This document shows positions 59,301-64,000 of a stretch of DNA of 64,000 bases, one piece after another (within the stretch, counting starts at the first letter, position 1; each line of letters opens with the position of its first letter). This stretch comes from JAGVSZ01 sp035456405. GTDB taxonomy: Bacteria; Pseudomonadota; Gammaproteobacteria; Burkholderiales; SG8-39. The translations under genes were made by a program, and so were the position numbers. The stretch lies in NCBI GenBank assembly GCA_035456405.1, contig DATIDG010000007.1, positions 1-64,000 of the forward strand, read 5' to 3'. A model generated the notes under the pieces. That model was not told the DNA's origin. It worked only from the letters and a program-made list of their open reading frames with translations, and did not search any database.

Positions 59301-60311
59301 TGTCGCGGCGTAGGGTGCCGAGGGTTCGAGATCGGCCCACACAAGCTGCACGCGAACGCGAGCATCGGGATTACGCTCTACCCCGCGGATGGGGCGGACG
59401 CCGAAACGCTGGTGCGAAACGCCGACATGGCGATCTACCACGCCAAGGACGACGGGCGCGGAACCTTCCGTTTCTTCCGCGAGCAGATGACCGAGCGTGT
59501 GAAGCGGCGCCTCGGGCTTCAGATCGGGCTGCGCGAAGCGCTCGCGCGGAACGAGCTGGTGCTGCACTTCCAGCCGATCGTCGAGCTCGAGCGCGGGAAA
59601 CTCCTCGGCGCAGAAGCGCTCGTGCGTTGGAATCACCGCGAGCGCGGCCTCGTGCCGCCAGCAGAGTTCATCCCCGTCGCCGAGGACATCGGGCTGATCG
59701 CCCCGCTCGGCGAATGGATGCTGAACGAAGCATGCGCGCAGGCCGCGAAATGGGCGACGGCCGGCGGCCGCAAGCCGTTCGTCGCGGTGAACCTCTCGGC
59801 GCGCCAGTTCCAGGAGGGGAGCCTCGTCTCCGTGGTGCAGAGAGCGCTTGCGCGATTCGGGCTCGCCGCCTCCCAGCTCGAGCTCGAAATCACCGAGAGC
59901 ATCCTGATGCAGCAGACCGAGCGCACCCTCCAGGTGCTGAACGAGTTCGAGGCGCTCGGTGTGAAGCTCGCAATCGACGACTTCGGCACCGGCTACTCGA
60001 GCCTTGGCTACCTGAAGCGCTTCCCGGTAAGCACGCTCAAGATCGACCGCTCGTTCTTGCGCGACGTGTCGCGTGACGAGGACGACCGCGCGATCGTCGC
60101 TGCGGTCATGGCAATGGCCCGCAGCCTCGCCCTGACGGTCACTGCCGAAGGAGTCGAGAATACCGAGCAGGTCGCGTTCCTAAGGGTACACGGCTGCGAC
60201 CAAGTGCAGGGCTACCTGTACAGCCGGCCGGTTCCCGCGGCCGAGTTCGAGCGGCTGCTGCAGAAGCCGGTCCTCTCCGGCCTGTCTGTCGTCGGCGAGC
60301 AGGCGGCGTAG
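59301..60311 (+). pseudogene. 5'-truncated GGDEF-EAL protein (EAL domain intact)
   Basis: Frame opens after a TGA at 59298 without a start codon and enters the last third of a GGDEF domain (ANASIGITLYPADGADAETL, RNADMAIYHAKDDGRGTFRF) lacking the GGDEF motif. The EAL domain is complete: GAEALVRWNHRERGLVPPAE, ITESILMQQTERTLQVLNEF, AIDDFGTGYSSLGYLKRFPV, AEGVENTEQVAFLRVHGCDQ. If translated from GTG 59412 it would be a functional c-di-GMP phosphodiesterase; otherwise a pseudogene. It pairs with the divergent cyclase. Confidence 0.75.
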
Positions 60312-60524
60312 CGTCGCCTCACCGGCGGCAAGCAACCCGCCGCCAAGCGCCCGCTCGACACCGGGCAAACGACCCGGCCGCGCTATCTCGCCTGCGCTCG
60401 GCACTGCTCGAAGGTCAGCCGGGCGCCGATCCTCACCCTGTGGGCTGGCATGTGCGGAAGGTGTACGCTGGGTCTCCCGATCGGTCGATTCCGAGCAACC
60501 GGGACCCGACGCGCCACTGACTTC

Positions 60525-60965
60525 ATGCCCGATCCACAACCCGCGTTCTCCCGCGCCGAGCAGGTCGCTTTCCTCAACCGCATGCTCGAGGCCGAGCGCG
60601 CGGGGGCGAACGCGCTGCTGAGTATCCTGGAGGAGCACCCGCGCCACGGCGACGCCTGGACCGCGCTGCGCCGCGTCCATGCCGACGAGGCGCACAACTG
60701 TGTCCTGCTCGGGAAGCAGATCCAGCGGCTCGGCGCCGACTACAGCCACGTTACGGGCGAATTCCTCGGCAAGCTGCTCGCGATCCGGGGTCCGCGCGCG
60801 CGCGTCGAGTTCCTCGCGAAAGGGCTGAGCTGGGCGGTGCGGCGGTTCGATGAGGCGCTGCCGCGTCTCGACGCCGAGGCGCGCGAAACGATCGCCGGAA
60901 TGCGCGAGTCGCACCTGCGCAGCATCGCGACCTGCGAGGCGGTGGCGAGGACGCTGACCGCGTAG
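60525..60965 (+). CDS. DUF6306 ferritin-like domain protein
   Basis: 146 residues from ATG 60525. Four-helix character: QVAFLNRMLEAERAGANALL, RRVHADEAHNCVLLGKQIQR, and ARETIAGMRESHLRSIATCE, with Glu/His patterns suited to metal binding (EAERAG, HADEAH, ESHLRSI). Members are small diiron-like proteins of unknown function, often found with envelope or polymer-related genes. Not coupled to its neighbours. Confidence 0.8.
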   Translation: MPDPQPAFSRAEQVAFLNRMLEAERAGANALLSILEEHPRHGDAWTALRRVHADEAHNCVLLGKQIQRLGADYSHVTGEFLGKLLAIRGPRARVEFLAKGLSWAVRRFDEALPRLDAEARETIAGMRESHLRSIATCEAVARTLTA

Positions 60966-61035
60966 CGGAGCAGCCTTCGGAAAGAACGCGGCGCGCCGGG
61001 CGGCGGGCCCCGGCGCGCCGTGCGTGGCGATGCGG

Positions 61036-61719
61036 TTACTGCGCGGCGAAGCAGTAGAGCAGACCCGCGCCGCCGGTGCTGACCAGCCCTTCCTGGTTGC
61101 AGCCGCGCGTCGGGTGCGCCGAATTCCAGGAGACGGCCCAGGAGGCCGCAATCGGGCCCGCGCGGTCGTGATGGCCCGTCATCGCGGAGCCATCGGTCCC
61201 GCCCTTGGTCCAGTTGGCGCACGTCATGTCGGGAAACGGTCCGCCCGGGAACGCCGTGCCGTCAGGTCGCGAGCCGGTCAGAATGTCGTGCTTGTTCGGC
61301 TTCTCGGTGCGTCCGTTGACCATCGCGCCCTTTTCGTCCAGCGCGGTCTCCTTGGTGAGGTTATTGCTGGCCGAGTGCAGGTCCTCGACGTTCCTCGCGA
61401 CCATCACGCCTTTCGCGTTGTACCAGGGACCCTTGCCGATGCGGTCGCGCGCATTCACGAAGTCCGTCTCGCTGAACTTGGCGGGTTGTGTGCTCAAGTA
61501 CGCGCGCCAGTTCGTGTACCTCGAGCCGGCCGCCCGCGCGAGCGCCTGGCAATGGGCGTCGGCGCCCGCGAGGCCGCCGAGGTCGGCGCCGTTGCCCTTG
61601 CCGACGCTCGTGACGAAGAAGCTCATCGGCTCCTGCCCCGACATGCCTGTCGTGCAGCCGACCCCGACCACGGCGAGCGATGCGAGAACGGTTGCCGTCG
61701 CGATTCTGGTGCGCTCCAC
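61036..61719 (-). CDS. Exported lectin-like lipoprotein
   Basis: 227 residues from GTG 61719 (GGAGGAGTTCAA upstream). Lipobox VVGVGC (Cys22). Mature part: MSFFVTSVGKGNGADLGGLA, CQALARAAGSRYTNWRAYLS, RDRIGKGPWYNAKGVMVARN, CANWTKGGTDGSAMTGHHDR, and CNQEGLVSTGGAGLLYCFAA. This matches a widespread family of secreted proteins related to collagen/lectin-like C-terminal domains; role unknown, probably surface binding. Divergent from the double-glycine peptide genes. Confidence 0.75.
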   Translation of the reverse strand: MERTRIATATVLASLAVVGVGCTTGMSGQEPMSFFVTSVGKGNGADLGGLAGADAHCQALARAAGSRYTNWRAYLSTQPAKFSETDFVNARDRIGKGPWYNAKGVMVARNVEDLHSASNNLTKETALDEKGAMVNGRTEKPNKHDILTGSRPDGTAFPGGPFPDMTCANWTKGGTDGSAMTGHHDRAGPIAASWAVSWNSAHPTRGCNQEGLVSTGGAGLLYCFAAQ

Positions 61720-61816
61720 TTGAACTCCTCCTTGGTTTGGACGATTTCGACCGCGGTTCACCGCGGGAACGCCCGACGAACAGCGCCGGTACCGGCCGTT
61801 AACAAGACCGCGGCGC

Positions 61817-61846
61817 AATCTATTCCGACCGCGGACCGATCGTCAA
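61817..61846 (-). promoter_or_regulatory. Predicted sigma-70 promoter of the lectin-like lipoprotein gene
   Basis: Minus strand: -35 TTGACG (61841-61846), 18-nt spacer, -10 TAGATT (61817-61822), about 100 nt before the GTG. A CCGCGG-TTCA-CCGCGG hairpin lies in the 5' leader. Confidence 0.5.
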
Positions 61847-61888
61847 TTTAAACCCTCGGTATCGCGCGAGCGGGCTCAGGACGCCGGG

Positions 61889-61982
61889 CTGTTAGGCGAC
61901 GGCCAACAGCGCGCTGCGGCCTGTTGGCGCCCGCCCACCGCGCCGCGCCTCGCAACGTTCGATCGCAAAACCCTCGCGATCG
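61889..61982. promoter_or_regulatory. Upstream dyads, candidate enhancer sites for a sigma-54 activator
   Basis: Perfect 8-bp inverted repeat GCCAACAG (61902-61909) - 11 nt - CTGTTGGC (61921-61928), with a further half site CTGTTAGG at 61889-61896. A second perfect dyad CGATCGC-9 nt-GCGATCG covers 61960-61982. They lie about 85-175 nt upstream of the predicted sigma-54 start, the normal range for activator binding. Confidence 0.55.
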
Positions 61983-62038
61983 GATATCTCCATTCCGTAC
62001 AGGCAGTTACGGATCGATTCGCGACCCCTCGCTGGGCC

Positions 62039-62054
62039 TGGCACACCCCGTGCT
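62039..62054 (+). promoter_or_regulatory. Sigma-54 (RpoN) promoter
   Basis: TGGCACACCCCGTGCT: the -24 GG (62040-62041) and -12 GC (62052-62053) have the obligatory 10-nt separation and TGGCAC is the consensus -24 hexamer. Predicted start ~62065, 69 nt before the peptide gene ATG. Confidence 0.75.
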
Positions 62055-62133
62055 GTATAGGTCGCCGAGCACGGAAACTTGCTCAACGTGATTCGAGAAT
62101 CTCTTTTCACTTAACCTACTTAGGAGAACTGCC

Positions 62134-62370
62134 ATGATGATCAAAGACCTGGAAGTCAGCAAAGAGTTGTCCCGCAAAGAGCTCGCCGCCGTGCGCGGTG
62201 GTTTCAACTTCGGTGTTCAGGGCGGCCAGACGGTTGGGCAGGCCGGCCTTCTGAACTTCGCGAGCCCGGTCACCGCGGTGAACGTGCCGTCGATGCCCCA
62301 GACCTACACCGAGGTGAACATCAACCTCGCCAACATCCTCGGCTCGCTTGCGGCCGTCGGACAGGCGTAA
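62134..62370 (+). CDS. Double-glycine leader-like peptide 1 (78 aa)
   Basis: N-terminus MMIKDLEVSKELSRKELAAV + RGG: LSxxELxxVxGG matches the leader consensus of peptides cleaved after GG by C39-peptidase ABC exporters. Predicted core of 55 residues starts FNFGVQGGQTVGQAGLLNFA, is Gly/Gln/Asn/Val-rich, has no Cys and ends LANILGSLAAVGQA. AGGAGAACTGCC ribosome binding site. First gene behind the sigma-54 promoter. Could be a bacteriocin-like, signalling or fibre-forming secreted peptide; not a member of any family I can name. Confidence 0.75.
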   Translation: MMIKDLEVSKELSRKELAAVRGGFNFGVQGGQTVGQAGLLNFASPVTAVNVPSMPQTYTEVNINLANILGSLAAVGQA

Positions 62371-62469
62371 TTGGTGGTGGTGAACGGAGCGAGAGCCGCA
62401 CTCGGAGGCCGAACCTCCGGGCTGCGTCTCTCCATCCGGCCCCAACGAACGTCACATCGGAGACACATC

Positions 62470-62778
62470 ATGGCTGCTCTCATCATCGCCGACCTGCCCG
62501 CCGACCGGGCACTGGATCGAGCCGCGATGGCGTCGGTTCGCGGCGGGCTTTCGTGGGTCAACGGCGCGTTCGCGCTGCCGCTCGCGCCCAGCGTCGTGCC
62601 GGCTTTCAACTTCCTTCAGATCAACAACATCCAGAACAACATCCAGAACAACCTGTACGTCGAGGAGATGGTCAATCACCACCAGATCGTCGACATCGAC
62701 AACCAGGGCGCGAACTCGAACATCACCGCGGTCGTCATCAGCTCGCTCAACAACGGCGGCCTGGATTTCAAGGTGTAG
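62470..62778 (+). CDS. Double-glycine leader-like peptide 2 (102 aa)
   Basis: MAALIIADLPADRALDRAAM + ASVRGG forms a second GG leader. Core of 76 residues: LSWVNGAFALPLAPSVVPAF, then an Asn/Gln repeat INNIQNNIQNNL, and VDIDNQGANSNITAVVISSL. No Cys. The repeat suggests beta-solenoid or amyloid-like self-assembly, which is inference. CGGAGACACATC upstream; 99 nt after peptide 1, with a GGAGG/CCTCC hairpin in the gap, so likely the same transcript. Confidence 0.7.
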   Translation: MAALIIADLPADRALDRAAMASVRGGLSWVNGAFALPLAPSVVPAFNFLQINNIQNNIQNNLYVEEMVNHHQIVDIDNQGANSNITAVVISSLNNGGLDFKV

Positions 62779-62920
62779 AAGCGGTCGAGGCTACGGCGAG
62801 ATGAAGCGGCCCCCTGCTCGGGGCGCCGCCCGCCGTCGTGGTTCGCACAGAAGACCCGCAGGGGGACAGGACGAAGTTCAATCCCGCCCTCTGACGCCGC
62901 CCGCGAGCGCGCAGGCCACG

Positions 62921-64000
<1,080 letters not shown>

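Noticed and set aside
57222..59636. 804-codon version of the sensor-GGDEF gene
   Set aside because: The extra N-terminal 238 codons run antisense through the EAL gene and lack coding character; the signal peptide follows ATG 58922.

Overview
The window is GC-rich (roughly two thirds G+C), densely coded bacterial chromosome, most consistent with a betaproteobacterium of Burkholderiales type. The pointers are the dcw order mraZ-rsmH-ftsL-ftsI-murE-murF, the abundance of Bug/TctC-type periplasmic receptors, TAXI-TRAP transport and beta-ketoadipate chemistry. No tRNA, rRNA, CRISPR array or intact insertion sequence was seen.

Layout. 1-6.1 kb (minus strand): division and cell-wall cluster with a MraZ-box promoter. 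6.1-9.8 kb: a hairpin-rich non-coding stretch, a TAXI solute receptor coupled to a zinc-ribbon membrane protein, two small plus-strand remnants and lipoprotein superoxide dismutase sodC. 9.9-28.6 kb: an aromatic/organic-acid catabolic region. It holds 3-oxoadipyl-CoA thiolase (pcaF), intradiol (hydroxyquinol-type) dioxygenase, maleylacetate reductase, an M24 peptidase-fold protein, a 3-hydroxyisobutyrate-dehydrogenase-like enzyme, a carboxymuconolactone-decarboxylase-family protein, three Bug receptors, a divergent LacI regulator with a well-resolved shared operator, an acyl-CoA ligase, a fumarylacetoacetase-family hydrolase, an amidohydrolase and an IlvD/Edd dehydratase. The dioxygenase, reductase and thiolase together describe hydroxyquinol to maleylacetate to 3-oxoadipate to succinyl-CoA plus acetyl-CoA.

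28.7-38.3 kb: a stand-alone DGQHR-domain protein behind its own promoter/dyad/terminator, an RraA-like protein, a TPR membrane protein, an HpcH aldolase, a D-2-hydroxyacid dehydrogenase and a TAXI receptor plus fused TRAP permease separated by a terminator, then an MFS carrier. 38.4-51.7 kb: stress and envelope genes (universal stress protein, RlpA-like protein, MscS channel, lipoproteins, sulfatase, Crp-type regulator, MFS carriers, SPFH/NfeD pair, DUF1223). 51.7-61 kb: luciferase-like monooxygenase and tautomerase with a partial duplication around a small membrane gene, a CBS-domain protein, a UbiE-like methyltransferase, a periplasmic-binding/GGDEF fusion, a 5'-truncated GGDEF-EAL gene and a ferritin-like DUF6306 protein.

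61-64 kb: the most unusual locus. Two small proteins with double-glycine leader-like N-termini (LSRKELAAVRGG; LDRAAMASVRGG) lie behind a near-consensus sigma-54 promoter with upstream dyads, facing a sigma-54 activator that runs to the right edge. This looks like a RpoN-controlled secreted-peptide system whose exporter would lie outside the window.

A recurring oddity is short 3'-end stubs of genes (aldolase, TPR-glycosyltransferase, Lipoprotein_15, luciferase-like monooxygenase, membrane proteins), which point to repeated deletion or rearrangement.
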